From: Actinomycetota bacterium
GTDB taxonomy: Bacteria; Actinomycetota; Actinomycetes; Nanopelagicales; Nanopelagicaceae
DNA: 35,432 bases
Assembly (NCBI GenBank): GCA_009726135.1
Contig: WLIQ01000009.1
Span: 1 to 35,432, forward strand
Direction of reading: 5' to 3'
Shown here: positions 1 through 8,421 of the stretch, piece by piece
How the letters are laid out: every line of letters begins with the position of its first letter
Position numbering within the stretch: position 1 is the stretch's first letter
The notes under the pieces: generated by a model
Database searches by the model: none
Seen by the model: the letters and a program-made list of their open reading frames with translations, nothing else
What the model was told of the DNA's origin: nothing
Position numbers and translations under genes: made by a program

Positions 1-71
1 CAGCAGAAGAAGCGGCCCAGAAATGGATCGATGCTCATGCTGACGTTGTTGCGTCATGGCTTGGTAAGTAA
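1..71 (+). CDS. C-terminal tail of a probable glycine-betaine-type ABC substrate-binding protein (partial)
   Basis: An open frame enters from the left edge (codons from base 3) and stops with TAA at 69-71. The residues read AEEAAQKWIDAHADVVASWLGK. A short Trp-containing helix ending in 'VVASWLG' is typical of the end of OpuAC/ProX-type glycine betaine or choline binding proteins. The next gene is a choline-dehydrogenase-like oxidoreductase, which fits that reading. Only 22 residues are visible, so the family call is inference from a short tail plus context. A strong hairpin follows the stop, so this gene probably ends a transcript. Confidence 0.5.
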   Translation, partial: AEEAAQKWIDAHADVVASWLGK

Positions 72-88
72 TCAAATAATCTAACAAG

Positions 89-135
89 CAAGGCCTCTAC
101 TTGGTGAAAATCACTGGGTAGGGGCCTTGTTTTAT
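89..135 (+). terminator. Intrinsic terminator after the partial upstream gene
   Basis: The arms CAAGGCCTCTAC (89-100) and GTAGGGGCCTTG (118-129) pair with one G-T wobble. The stem continues inward through TTGGTGA/TCACTGG to an AAA loop at 108-110, giving a nearly continuous stem of about 19 bp. TTTTA follows directly. It lies 18 bases after the stop codon. Confidence 0.85.
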
Positions 136-138
136 ATG

Positions 139-144
139 TAGACT
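139..144 (+). promoter_or_regulatory. -10 box of a leaderless promoter (TAGACT)
   Basis: TAGACT matches TANNNT and ends 7 nt before the ATG at 152. There is no Shine-Dalgarno sequence in between, so transcription probably begins at or next to the start codon. Confidence 0.5.
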
Positions 145-151
145 TTCGGCC

Positions 152-1798
152 ATGAGCGCGCAATATGACTACATCATTGTTGGTGGTGGATCTGCAGGGT
201 GTGCGCTAGCTAATCGTTTAAGTGAAAATCCCAATCACAAAGTTCTAGTTCTTGAAGCTGGACGTCGCGATTGGATTTGGGATGTATTTATTCACATGCC
301 AGCTGCGTTAGCTTTTCCAATTGGCAGCAAATACTACGACTGGATGTATGAATCCGAACCAGAGCCTTTTATGAATAATCGCCGTATATATCATGCGCGT
401 GGAAAAGTATTAGGTGGATCTTCTTCCATAAATGGGCAGATTTGGCAGCGTGGTAACGCAATGGATTATGAGCGCTGGTCTAAAGATCAAGGAATGGCTA
501 ACTGGGATTACGCCCACTGTTTGCCATATTTTAAAAAGATGGAGAACTGTTTAGCAGATCCCAAATCACCATTTCGTGGAGATAACGGTCCGCTTAAATT
601 AGAGCGTGGACCAAGCAAGGGACCACTCTTTGCTGCATTCTTTAAAGCAACAGAAGAAGCTGGTTATCCACGAACAGATGACGTCAATGGTTATCGGCAA
701 GAAGGTTTTGCAGCTTTCGATCGCAATGTATATCGCGGGCGTCGTCTGAGTGCATCACGCGCATATTTATATCCAGTTATGAATCGCAAGAACTTAACCG
801 TGAAGACCCGCGCGCATGTAACTAAGGTTTTATTTGATGGCACAACGGCTACCGGAGTTGAAGTCCTCATCCGTGGCAAGAAACATGTATTTACTTCGCG
901 TGAAGTAATTTTGTCAGGTGGCTCAATTAATACCCCACAGATTTTGCAACTATCAGGTGTTGGCAATAGAGTAGATCTAGAAAAACTAGGGATCAAAGTT
1001 GTTAAGGATTTGCCAGGCGTGGGTGCAAATCTGCAAGATCATCTTGAAGTTTATGTTCAGTACAAGTGCAAACTTCCTGTAACCCAGCAACCAATCACGC
1101 AGTTCTGGCGCCGCCCATTTATTGGCGCTGCATGGTTGTTCTTTAGAAAAGGCCCAGGAGCCACAAACCAATTTGAAGCCGGGGGATTTACACGTAGCAA
1201 CAATGATGTGGCATATCCCAATTTGATGTTCCACTTCTTGCCTCTCGCCATTCGCTATGACGGCACTGGTGATACACGTGGGCATGGCTATCAAGTACAT
1301 GTTGGTCCCATGTATTCCGATGCTCGCGGATGGCTCAAGATTAAAAGCACGAATCCACTTGAAAAGCCTGCAATTCAATTTAACTATCTATCTACCGATG
1401 AAGATCGCCGCGAATGGATTGAGGCAGTAAGAACTGCGCGCAATATTTTGACCCAACCAGCTATGAATGATTTCAATGCCGGAGAATCTTCGCCAGGTAA
1501 ATCTGTTTCAACCGATGAAGAGATCCTGGACTGGGTTCGCAAAGATGCCGAAACTGCGCTGCACCCATCGTGCACAGCCAAGATGGGCACTGATGCAATG
1601 TCAGTTGTTGATCCACAAACTATGAAAGTTCATGGCGTTGAAGGTCTACGCGTATGCGATGCATCGGTTTTCCCTTATGTCACTAATGGCAATATCTATG
1701 CACCAGTAATGATGGTTGCTGAAAAGGCTGCAGATTTAATTTTAGGTAAAACTCCGCTTCCTGCAGAGAACATCGAGTTTTATCGCCATGCCAAGTGA
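152..1798 (+). CDS. betA: GMC-family FAD oxidoreductase, choline dehydrogenase-like
   Basis: The 548-residue protein has the normal length for the glucose-methanol-choline family. The N-terminal FAD Rossmann motif is VGGGSAGC (about residues 10-17), followed by a [12 protein letters not shown] signature near residue 90. The C-terminal half carries HPSCTAKMG with the catalytic His at 471 and TNGNIYAP with Asn514 in the active-site position. The family oxidises primary alcohols with FAD; BetA turns choline into betaine aldehyde and then glycine betaine. The choline assignment leans on the neighbouring betaine-type binding protein tail and on the BetA-like C-terminus; other GMC alcohol oxidases cannot be excluded. 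No betaine aldehyde dehydrogenase is visible here. The start is supported by a TAGACT box 7 nt upstream with no SD (leaderless). fdhD starts inside its last codons. Confidence 0.8.
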   Translation: MSAQYDYIIVGGGSAGCALANRLSENPNHKVLVLEAGRRDWIWDVFIHMPAALAFPIGSKYYDWMYESEPEPFMNNRRIYHARGKVLGGSSSINGQIWQRGNAMDYERWSKDQGMANWDYAHCLPYFKKMENCLADPKSPFRGDNGPLKLERGPSKGPLFAAFFKATEEAGYPRTDDVNGYRQEGFAAFDRNVYRGRRLSASRAYLYPVMNRKNLTVKTRAHVTKVLFDGTTATGVEVLIRGKKHVFTSREVILSGGSINTPQILQLSGVGNRVDLEKLGIKVVKDLPGVGANLQDHLEVYVQYKCKLPVTQQPITQFWRRPFIGAAWLFFRKGPGATNQFEAGGFTRSNNDVAYPNLMFHFLPLAIRYDGTGDTRGHGYQVHVGPMYSDARGWLKIKSTNPLEKPAIQFNYLSTDEDRREWIEAVRTARNILTQPAMNDFNAGESSPGKSVSTDEEILDWVRKDAETALHPSCTAKMGTDAMSVVDPQTMKVHGVEGLRVCDASVFPYVTNGNIYAPVMMVAEKAADLILGKTPLPAENIEFYRHAK

Positions 1799-2615
1799 AG
1801 AGCTCGCGCCGAGTTCTGTTGCGCGAGTAAAGATTCAAAAAACTGATTCAGAAGTAAGTTCCTCAGATTCAGTAGTTGTAGAAGAACCCTTAGAGATTCG
1901 TATTAAGCGTGGTTCAAAGGATGAACAGCTGGGAATTACGATGCGAACACCAGGGGCTGATCTAGAACTTGCTGCAGGTTTTTTGTGGGGAGAAGGTTTT
2001 CTAAAATCTCCTGATGAATTAATTTCAGTAAAGATTTGTGCTGATAAGTCCTTAACTTTGCGCCAACGTGCAAATGTTGTGACAGCGGTAGTTTCAGATG
2101 ATTCAGAAGAAGCCGTACGAATCCTTGAACGCCGTTTCACCATTACTTCAGCCTGTGGCGTGTGTGGGTCAACAAATATTAGTGACTTACACAAACGAGG
2201 TATTGAAAAGGTTACGCCCCCAAAGCACAGTATTCAAGAGTTAGCGCATATGACTGAGCTGCTAGAAGGTCGCCAGAAAATCTTTGAAAAAACTGGGGGC
2301 TTACATGCTGCTGCATTAGTTAACCCTGAAGGTGTTGCACTATGGGTGCGTGAAGACGTTGGACGACATAACGCAGTTGATAAAGTAATTGGCGCAGCAT
2401 TAATGGATAAGAAACTGCCCTTAAGTGATTGGACCCTCGTAGTTTCAGGTCGCGTTGGTTATGAATTAGTTCAAAAAGCAGTGTGCGCAGGGGTAAGCGC
2501 CCTTGTTGGCGTTAGCGCGCCTACGTCATTGGCAGTTGATTTAGCCCATGAATTTGGGCTAACTCTTTTAGCATTTGCACGAAACGGTGTGGCTAAGCAG
2601 TACTTACCAAGTTAA
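1788..2615 (+). CDS. fdhD: FdhD, formate dehydrogenase sulfur-carrier protein
   Basis: The 275-residue protein carries the family hallmarks: SACGVCGS with Cys123 and Cys126 (the sulfur-relay cysteine pair), [25 protein letters not shown] and PTSLAVDLA. FdhD passes sulfur from a cysteine desulfurase to the molybdenum cofactor of formate dehydrogenase in the cytoplasm. The ATG overlaps the end of the GMC oxidoreductase gene by 11 bp, so the two are probably co-transcribed. There is no formate dehydrogenase or molybdenum-cofactor gene in the window, so its client enzyme must lie elsewhere. Family identity is firm; the reason for its position in an amine-metabolism cluster is unknown. One candidate link is formate released by the formamidase-like enzyme downstream. 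Confidence 0.93.
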   Translation: MPSEELAPSSVARVKIQKTDSEVSSSDSVVVEEPLEIRIKRGSKDEQLGITMRTPGADLELAAGFLWGEGFLKSPDELISVKICADKSLTLRQRANVVTAVVSDDSEEAVRILERRFTITSACGVCGSTNISDLHKRGIEKVTPPKHSIQELAHMTELLEGRQKIFEKTGGLHAAALVNPEGVALWVREDVGRHNAVDKVIGAALMDKKLPLSDWTLVVSGRVGYELVQKAVCAGVSALVGVSAPTSLAVDLAHEFGLTLLAFARNGVAKQYLPS

Positions 2616-2626
2616 TTAGCCTCACG

Positions 2627-2632
2627 TATACT
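2627..2632 (+). promoter_or_regulatory. -10 box of a leaderless promoter (TATACT)
   Basis: TATACT lies in the 23-bp gap between fdhD and the amine oxidase gene and ends exactly 6 nt before its ATG at 2639. No SD is present. The amine oxidase can therefore be transcribed independently of betA-fdhD. Confidence 0.65.
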
Positions 2633-2638
2633 TCGCAA

Positions 2639-4528
2639 ATGTCATTCGAGCATCCTTTAGATCCGCTTAGCCATGTCGAACAAGAGCAGATTGTCGCTCA
2701 TGCACGCAAAGTGTGGAACCTAGAAGCGCATCATCTCTTTGCGATGCTGCAACTGCACGAACCAACTAAGAGCGAACTTGCAGCAGGTAAGAAAATTGAG
2801 CGCACTGCACGTGTAACTATCTGGGATCGCAAGAAGGCAACCGTTAGCGAAGGTCTTATTACTACAGATGGCGTTGCTAAAGAGTACAAAGAGATTCTAG
2901 GAGCTAAATCCCCGGTCAGTGTTGTTGAATCGGCAATTGCCCTTGATGTTGTGCGCCGTGATCAATCGGTAAAAGATGCACTTGCCCGCCGGGGAATTAA
3001 TGACATAACAACTGTGCATATGGAAACGTGGCCAATCGGTGCGCAGATTCCCGCACATTTAGATGATGGCCGCAGACTTATCTGGACACCGATGTGGCAC
3101 CAACCAACGCCAGATGCAAACTTTTATGCGCATCCGATTCATGGACTACATGCAATCGTTGATATCGATGCCGAAGAAGTTGTCGGTCTTGAAGACAATG
3201 CCAATGTACCGATTCCTCAAACTCCTGGGCCGTATCGTGAATCTCAAACTGGGGGCACTATAAAACTTAAAGAGCTCATGATTCATCAGCCTGACGGTGT
3301 TTCATTTGATGTGCAAGGTTGGAAAATTAAATGGGAGCGCTGGTCATTTCGGATCGGCTTTGACCAACGAGAAGGTTTAGTTATTCATGATGTGCACTTC
3401 ACCGATGAGGGCACACCGCGCAAGATTGCTCACCGTTTATCAATTGCAGAATTAGTTATCCCTTATGGAGATCCAGCACAGGGGGCTTACCGCAAAAACG
3501 CTTTTGATACTGGCGAATTCGGTCTTGGTAATTTTACAAACTCTTTAACTTTGGGCTGTGACTGTCTGGGTGAAATTGTTTATCTTGATGCAGCTGTCAC
3601 CGAAGGCGATGGCACCGTGCGCACCATTAAAAACGCTATCTGTATGCATGAAGAAGACAACGGAATTTTGTGGAAGCACGTTGATGTTGATGGGCATGTT
3701 GAAGTTCGCCGTGGTCGACGCTTTGTTGCTTCCTCCATTGTTACCGTCAATAACTATGAATATGGATACTTCTGGTATTTCTACCAGGACGGCTCAATTG
3801 AATTTGAAGCCAAATTAACTGGAATCGTTTTAACTCTTGCAGATAAAACAGGCGTGGATCATCCATCGGCAACAGAGTTAGAACCAGGTTTATGGGCACC
3901 GTATCACCAACATATTTTGTGCGCGCGCATAGATATGGATATCGATGGCAGTAACAACACAGTTGTTGAAGTTGAATCTTTTGCTCACCCAATAGGTGAA
4001 AAGAATCCTTACGGTGGGGCATATGAAACACGAGAAACTGTTCTGGCATCTGAAAGCAAAGCTCAACGGCTGGTTGATCCGATTAAGAGCCGCTTTTGGA
4101 AGATCATTAATCCCAATAAGAAAAACCATGTTGGGCACAGTATTGGTTACAAGTTAATTCCTGGTCACACTACGTATCCGCTTGCACACCGTGAATCAGT
4201 ATTGGGTAAGCGCGCAGGATTTATGTACAGCCATCTCTGGGTAACGCCTAATACCGAAGCCGAACGTTATCCGGCAGGAGATTATCCATTCCAACATGAC
4301 GGTGGCGCAGGTTTACCTGAATGGACAAAGAACGATCGTCCAACGGAAAATACCGACGTCGTGATGTGGCATGTATTTGGAACTAACCACATTCCACGCA
4401 CTGAAGATTGGCCAGTTATGCCAGTTGAGCGCACAGGCTTTCATTTAAAGCCAAGCGGATTTTTCAGGAGAAGCCCTGCAATGGATGTCGCGGCATCAGA
4501 GGCCGTTGATACTTCATGCGATTGTTAA
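2639..4528 (+). CDS. Copper-containing primary-amine oxidase (topaquinone enzyme)
   Basis: The 629-residue protein is the size of Arthrobacter-type copper amine oxidases. The topaquinone precursor tyrosine is Tyr373 in VNNYEYGYF. The catalytic-base Asp is Asp290 in AFDTGEFG. The copper ligands are His423 and His425 in YHQH and His584 in NHIPRTEDWP. The segment LGCDCLGEIVYLD and ICMHEEDNGILWKH are also classic for the family. The reaction is RCH2NH2 + O2 + H2O to aldehyde + NH3 + H2O2. There is no signal peptide, so the enzyme is cytoplasmic. The substrate (phenethylamine, tyramine, histamine or others) cannot be read from sequence. The start is set by a TATACT box 6 nt upstream. Its end overlaps the UbiA-type gene by 13 bp. 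Confidence 0.95.
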   Translation: MSFEHPLDPLSHVEQEQIVAHARKVWNLEAHHLFAMLQLHEPTKSELAAGKKIERTARVTIWDRKKATVSEGLITTDGVAKEYKEILGAKSPVSVVESAIALDVVRRDQSVKDALARRGINDITTVHMETWPIGAQIPAHLDDGRRLIWTPMWHQPTPDANFYAHPIHGLHAIVDIDAEEVVGLEDNANVPIPQTPGPYRESQTGGTIKLKELMIHQPDGVSFDVQGWKIKWERWSFRIGFDQREGLVIHDVHFTDEGTPRKIAHRLSIAELVIPYGDPAQGAYRKNAFDTGEFGLGNFTNSLTLGCDCLGEIVYLDAAVTEGDGTVRTIKNAICMHEEDNGILWKHVDVDGHVEVRRGRRFVASSIVTVNNYEYGYFWYFYQDGSIEFEAKLTGIVLTLADKTGVDHPSATELEPGLWAPYHQHILCARIDMDIDGSNNTVVEVESFAHPIGEKNPYGGAYETRETVLASESKAQRLVDPIKSRFWKIINPNKKNHVGHSIGYKLIPGHTTYPLAHRESVLGKRAGFMYSHLWVTPNTEAERYPAGDYPFQHDGGAGLPEWTKNDRPTENTDVVMWHVFGTNHIPRTEDWPVMPVERTGFHLKPSGFFRRSPAMDVAASEAVDTSCDC

Positions 4529-5169
4529 AACTGCGGGCATACTTAAAAGCGGCTCACTTTGGTCCGACCATGATTGTTACGAGTATTTCTTTTGTTTTTG
4601 GAACGATTTTGTGGTGGGAAGGCCCTGCATACGTCATAGCATTTACAGTTTTTCTTGGCCAACTAATAATCGGTTGGAGCAATGATCTTTATGATTATCA
4701 AGATGACCTAGCGCATAACAGAACTAATAAACCATTAGTTGCTGGCACAATCTCAGCTACCCAACTACGCAAAACAACCTTTATTTTCATTCCAATTGCA
4801 GTGATTGCAAATCTGATTGGTCCTCTTGGAATTGAGGGTGGCAGTATTTATCTACTCGGAGTTGGTTGTGGGATTGCATATAATTTCTACTTTAAGTTCT
4901 CACCTTTATCACCCCTACCGTATGCAATTGCCTGTGCCGCGCTACCGGCATCGGTCTATTACTCAGTTGATCGCACTCCGCCACTGTGGGTTTTAGCTGG
5001 CGGATCTCTACTAGGCGTGGGGTTTCATTTCTTGAATGTCTTAAAAGATATAGAAAAGGATCAGATCAGTTCAATTAAAGGTCTACCGCAAATTGTAGGA
5101 AAGAAAGTTTCTGCAGTTATTGCCTTTGTTCTTATTTGTGGTGCGATATTAATTGTTCTTAACCGGTAA
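4516..5169 (+). CDS. UbiA-family membrane prenyltransferase (short form)
   Basis: This is a 217-residue multi-helix membrane protein. The first Asp-rich motif of the UbiA superfamily is SNDLYDYQDD (Asp57, Asp60, Asp64; NDxxDxxxD pattern). The second is LKDIEKD near residue 178. These motifs bind Mg-diphosphate of a prenyl donor. Typical MenA/UbiA/COX10 proteins run about 280-300 residues, so this one is short, although both motifs survive and the gene is not visibly frameshifted. It overlaps the amine oxidase end by 13 bp and is probably translationally coupled to it. The aromatic or lipid acceptor is unknown; quinone, carotenoid or lipid roles are all possible. Confidence 0.8.
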   Translation: MRLLKLRAYLKAAHFGPTMIVTSISFVFGTILWWEGPAYVIAFTVFLGQLIIGWSNDLYDYQDDLAHNRTNKPLVAGTISATQLRKTTFIFIPIAVIANLIGPLGIEGGSIYLLGVGCGIAYNFYFKFSPLSPLPYAIACAALPASVYYSVDRTPPLWVLAGGSLLGVGFHFLNVLKDIEKDQISSIKGLPQIVGKKVSAVIAFVLICGAILIVLNR

Positions 5170-5752
5170 CAGGTGTCGATTCGGTAGATTCAGGTGCTGT
5201 TACTGGCGAGAGGAGATTGCCGCTTGCCGTAACAGTTTTAAAGGATTTAGCCACCGCCAACAACTGAGAGTATGTAATTCCACCAATTCCTTGAACCTGA
5301 ATTTCGGTTCCCTTTAAACCTTTAGCCGCTTTAGTAGTAAAGATTAAATAGCCACCAACTCGGGCAATGTCATTTACTCCACACTTTGCAAAAGATTCAG
5401 CTTTTGCAGGATCACAATAGACATAGACCTTTGCAGTGATTCCATTGATTTTTGCTACACGCAAGTATTTTGAAATACCTGGATCAGAACACTTTACTTT
5501 CGCCATGGTCTCCATAATTTCTAGATACCTAGCTGTACCACCATATTTAACATAGATCCACTCTTCCTGTCCAGGTTGGCAGGGCAGGAGTGAAAATTTT
5601 GAAGCCTTTAATCCCAAAGTATTACTTGGCTTATAGACCGTATAAGTCAGTCCGGTTTGTGCATCTGAGTATTTATCACCAGAACCCATAGCAGTCGCCG
5701 TTGTTGGCACCACCATAACAAGGGCTAAAACTAGGGCTAGTACTTTCTTCAC
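5159..5752 (-). CDS. Secreted hypothetical protein
   Basis: The 197-residue protein starts with a textbook Sec signal peptide, MKKVLALVLALVMVVPTTATA, with cleavage probably after ATA. There is no lipobox. The mature part contains five cysteines (for example LLPCQPGQEEW, VKCSDPG, VYCDPAK and FAKCGV), so disulfides are possible. It ends in a Pro/Thr/Ser-rich tail (APESTESTPVTG). I do not recognise a family. It starts with GTG, supported by a TAAGTT box 6 nt upstream. It converges with the UbiA gene and their ends overlap by 11 bp, with no room for a separate terminator. Confidence 0.75.
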   Translation of the reverse strand: MKKVLALVLALVMVVPTTATAMGSGDKYSDAQTGLTYTVYKPSNTLGLKASKFSLLPCQPGQEEWIYVKYGGTARYLEIMETMAKVKCSDPGISKYLRVAKINGITAKVYVYCDPAKAESFAKCGVNDIARVGGYLIFTTKAAKGLKGTEIQVQGIGGITYSQLLAVAKSFKTVTASGNLLSPVTAPESTESTPVTG

Positions 5753-5758
5753 AGGATT

Positions 5759-5764
5759 AACTTA
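5759..5764 (-). promoter_or_regulatory. -10 box of a leaderless promoter (TAAGTT)
   Basis: On the minus strand TAAGTT ends 6 nt before the GTG start at 5752, with no SD in the gap. Confidence 0.55.
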
Positions 5765-5880
5765 CTGGCCATATCTGAGTAAGTCATTTGAAGGCTGGAT
5801 AAATTATGAACTCCATCGGCTTTTTTGAAAATTTACAGATCAAATGCGCTCAGAATCTAAAAAAGATCAAGGAAATGGGA

Positions 5881-5886
5881 TATCGT
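5881..5886 (+). promoter_or_regulatory. -10 box of a leaderless promoter (TATCGT) that decides the amidase start
   Basis: TATCGT ends 6 nt before an in-frame ATG at 5893. It argues that the ORF-track start at 5806 is 29 codons too early. Confidence 0.6.
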
Positions 5887-5892
5887 TTTCAA

Positions 5893-6816
5893 ATGAATCC
5901 AACAGTAAAGATTTCTAGAGACCAGCATATTTGGGCATTCTCAGCAGATATGAAGCCAGTTGTTTCTGTAGAACCAGGCACAGTTATTGAGATTGAAATA
6001 TGGGATTGCTTCACAGGACAGGTTCAAAGTGAGAGCGACACCTTATTAACTTTAGACATGACCCGTATTAATAGCGCAACTGGCCCAATTGAAGTCATTG
6101 GCGCTGAGCCGGGGGATTCAATTTCAGTAACAATTATGGATATTAAACCCGGTCCAAAAGGTGCAGGAATGGTTATCCCTCAATGGGGTCAACTTATCGA
6201 ACATACAACCGCGCCACAGACAAGAATCTTTGCCGTTCAAGATGGCACAATTACAATGGAATCCAATGGCGTAACTTTTCCAACTCGCCCCATGTTTGGC
6301 GTGATTGGTGTTGCACCAGCTTCAGGTGAAATTGGAACTTTCTATGCAGATCACCATGGTGGAAATATGGATGATTACCTCAATGGAATTGGAGCAACTG
6401 TCCACCTTCCAGTTTTTCAACCTGGTGGCCAACTTGCAATCGGTGACATGCATGCTTCGATGGGCGATGGTGAAATCTCTGGAACTGGTGTTGAAATTGG
6501 TGGAACAGGTTTAATTAAAGTTGATTTAATCAAAGGCAATAGCGGTGGCTGGCCAATCACAGAATTAAAAGATTCTTGGGTTACACATGGAACTGGAAGC
6601 AATATTCAGGATGCTTTGAAACATGCATGTGAAGAAGCAGCAAAATTATTAGTAGATCACTGGGGCTTCACCATTGAAGATGCATTCATCTTTTTATCAG
6701 TGGCAGGCGATTTGGGAATTGCCCAAAACTGCCACCCAATGCCTGATGGGTTTGCTGTAGCCAAGATGCGCGTGCCAAAGATTTCGCGTGCGCCAAAGCC
6801 ATTTAATCGCAAATAA
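5893..6816 (+). CDS. Acetamidase/formamidase family amidohydrolase
   Basis: The 307-residue protein (from the start chosen here) belongs to the FmdA/AmdA family, which hydrolyses short aliphatic amides such as formamide and acetamide to ammonia plus the acid. Family features visible are VEPGTVIEIEIWDCFTGQV, GAEPGDSISVTI, the FGVIGVAP segment, a 'DHHGGNMD' motif, GDMHASMGDGEISGTGVE, and the C-terminal LSVAGDLGIAQ. The ORF track starts at 5806, but those first 29 residues look unlike the family. A TATCGT box lies 6 nt before Met30 (MNPTVKISRDQHIW), where family homology begins. It precedes an amino-acid/amine permease and fits a nitrogen-scavenging theme. The exact amide substrate is not readable. 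Confidence 0.88.
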   Translation: MNPTVKISRDQHIWAFSADMKPVVSVEPGTVIEIEIWDCFTGQVQSESDTLLTLDMTRINSATGPIEVIGAEPGDSISVTIMDIKPGPKGAGMVIPQWGQLIEHTTAPQTRIFAVQDGTITMESNGVTFPTRPMFGVIGVAPASGEIGTFYADHHGGNMDDYLNGIGATVHLPVFQPGGQLAIGDMHASMGDGEISGTGVEIGGTGLIKVDLIKGNSGGWPITELKDSWVTHGTGSNIQDALKHACEEAAKLLVDHWGFTIEDAFIFLSVAGDLGIAQNCHPMPDGFAVAKMRVPKISRAPKPFNRK

Positions 6817-6928
6817 AGTAGTAATAATTAGTTGAATTACCCACCAGTAACAAATTATTTGGAGGAGAATTCTTTACATTCTCAAGTAAAGACTTGAGAT
6901 TTATCGGAGATGAAACGGGGAAAACTAA
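6817..6928 (+). promoter_or_regulatory. Leader of the APC permease with mutually exclusive hairpins
   Basis: This 112-nt gap contains GAGAAT (6865-6870)/ATTCTC (6878-6883), CTTTAC (6872-6877)/GTAAAG (6886-6891), and CTCAAG (6881-6886)/CTTGAG (6893-6898, loop TAAAGA). The three pairings share bases, so they cannot all form at once. A GGAGGAGA stretch sits inside the first arm. It matches no riboswitch consensus I recognise. The function is inference. Confidence 0.4.
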
Positions 6929-8365
6929 TTGGCTCAATTAGAACGCAATGCCGTTGGATTACGTGAAGTTGTATTCCAATCTATATGTTCCATGGCACCT
7001 GGTGCAGCAATTGCTGCATCGATTCCATTTGGAGCACCTCTTGCTGGTGGAGCACTTCCACTTGCAGTGATTTTTGCATTCATTGGTATTTTCTTTACTG
7101 CATCAAGCATTGGTCAATTAGCAGCACACATCCCATCTGCTGGATCAGTTGCAACCTATAGCGCAGTTGGATTGCGCCCTTGGGTTGGCTTCCTTGTTGG
7201 TTGGGCTTATGCAGCCGTTGAAGTTCTCATTGTTCCTCTCGTTATGTTGCAACTTGGATACACAGTTGCTGGCGAATGGAACGCAGAACAACCTTCATTC
7301 TCAACTGGTAACTGGTGGATCTTTACAGTTGCCGGAACACTTTTGGTTGGTGGAATTGTTTACAAGGGTGTTCGCTCTTCAGCTCGCACAGGTGTAATCC
7401 TTGGTGCAATTGAAATTGGCGTCTTCCTACTTGTTGGAATCATTCTTGTAATTAAGGCCGGCGGAAATAATGATCTTGCAGTGTTTTCTCCACACTATGC
7501 AAATGCTCCAGGCTTTGGTGGCTGGTCAGGTGTTATCGCAGGATCAGTCTTCTGTCTTCTTGCATTCTCAGGATTTGAAGCAGCAACACCGCTTGCAGAA
7601 GAAACTGAAAACCCACGCAAAAACATTCCTAAAGCAGTTATGTATGCAACGGTTTCTATCGGAGCTTTGTATGCATTCACAACTTATGCCGCAACAGTTG
7701 CTTTCGGACCTGAAAAGTTTAAGGACTTCGCAGCATCAAATAACGGCGCACCATGGGATGGTCTAGCAAAGGGCGTTGGAACTATCTTCTGGATCTTGGT
7801 TCTCTTTGCAATTATTAACTCAACTATTGCAAATGCAAATGCGGGCGCTAACGTGTTCACACGTACTGCTTATGCATTCGGTCGCGCCGGAGCTTTCCCT
7901 AAGTTCCTTTCTGAAATTGATCCAAAACACAAGACTCCACGCAACGCTGTGATTGTTCAACTTGTTGTTGGTCTTGTCTTGGCTCTTGGCTTAGGCGCTA
8001 AGTACTCACCACAAATGGCATTTGGAATTATCGCAACAGGTTTAGTGGTTGCAGTTGTTCCGGTTTACATGATTGCAAACCTTGCCTGCATTGGTTATTT
8101 CACCAAGCATCGCCGTGAAGAACGTCATCCTGTCATCCACATTGTGGTTCCACTTGTTGGCTTCATCTTCTTAATTCCTGGCTTCTTCAATGCAGCAGGA
8201 ATTACAGGAATGCCAGGATTAAGCTTCATCGTTTCCCTGGCTTCACCACTTACCTATGGCGCATATGCCATGGGTGTGTGGATGCTCTTCGGTTTAGTAG
8301 CACTTGCTTACTTGAACAGCAGCAAGCCAAATGCAATTAAGGAAGTTGCAACTATCCACGGATAA
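6929..8365 (+). CDS. APC-superfamily amino acid/amine permease
   Basis: The 478-residue integral membrane protein has about 12 hydrophobic helices. The N-terminal SMAPGAAIAASIPFGAPLAGG region matches the APC TM1 with its unwound Gly-rich substrate site. TM6 includes FSGFEAATPLAEETENPRKNIP, the most recognisable APC signature. Such carriers import amino acids or amines with H+ or by exchange. The specific substrate cannot be read, but the neighbouring amine oxidase and amidase suggest a nitrogen compound. It starts with TTG, preceded by an ACGGGGAAAA purine stretch. A hairpin-rich leader precedes it and a hairpin follows it, so it may be its own transcript. Confidence 0.88.
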   Translation: MAQLERNAVGLREVVFQSICSMAPGAAIAASIPFGAPLAGGALPLAVIFAFIGIFFTASSIGQLAAHIPSAGSVATYSAVGLRPWVGFLVGWAYAAVEVLIVPLVMLQLGYTVAGEWNAEQPSFSTGNWWIFTVAGTLLVGGIVYKGVRSSARTGVILGAIEIGVFLLVGIILVIKAGGNNDLAVFSPHYANAPGFGGWSGVIAGSVFCLLAFSGFEAATPLAEETENPRKNIPKAVMYATVSIGALYAFTTYAATVAFGPEKFKDFAASNNGAPWDGLAKGVGTIFWILVLFAIINSTIANANAGANVFTRTAYAFGRAGAFPKFLSEIDPKHKTPRNAVIVQLVVGLVLALGLGAKYSPQMAFGIIATGLVVAVVPVYMIANLACIGYFTKHRREERHPVIHIVVPLVGFIFLIPGFFNAAGITGMPGLSFIVSLASPLTYGAYAMGVWMLFGLVALAYLNSSKPNAIKEVATIHG

Positions 8366-8379
8366 ATTCACTTGCTCGG

Positions 8380-8416
8380 TGCCCCTCAGAAATATCTGGG
8401 GGGCATTGGCATTTCT
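8380..8416 (+). terminator. Terminator-like hairpin after the APC permease
   Basis: TGCCCCTCAG (8380-8389) pairs with CTGGGGGGCA (8396-8405) with one wobble and a 6-nt loop. The T-tract is weak (TTGGCATTTCT), so termination may be partial. Confidence 0.6.
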
Positions 8417-8421
8417 AGAGA

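Noticed and set aside
986-1378. 130-codon ORF antisense to betA
   Set aside because: It lies fully inside a well-supported GMC oxidoreductase frame, shows no family resemblance and has no start signal; it is a codon-bias shadow.
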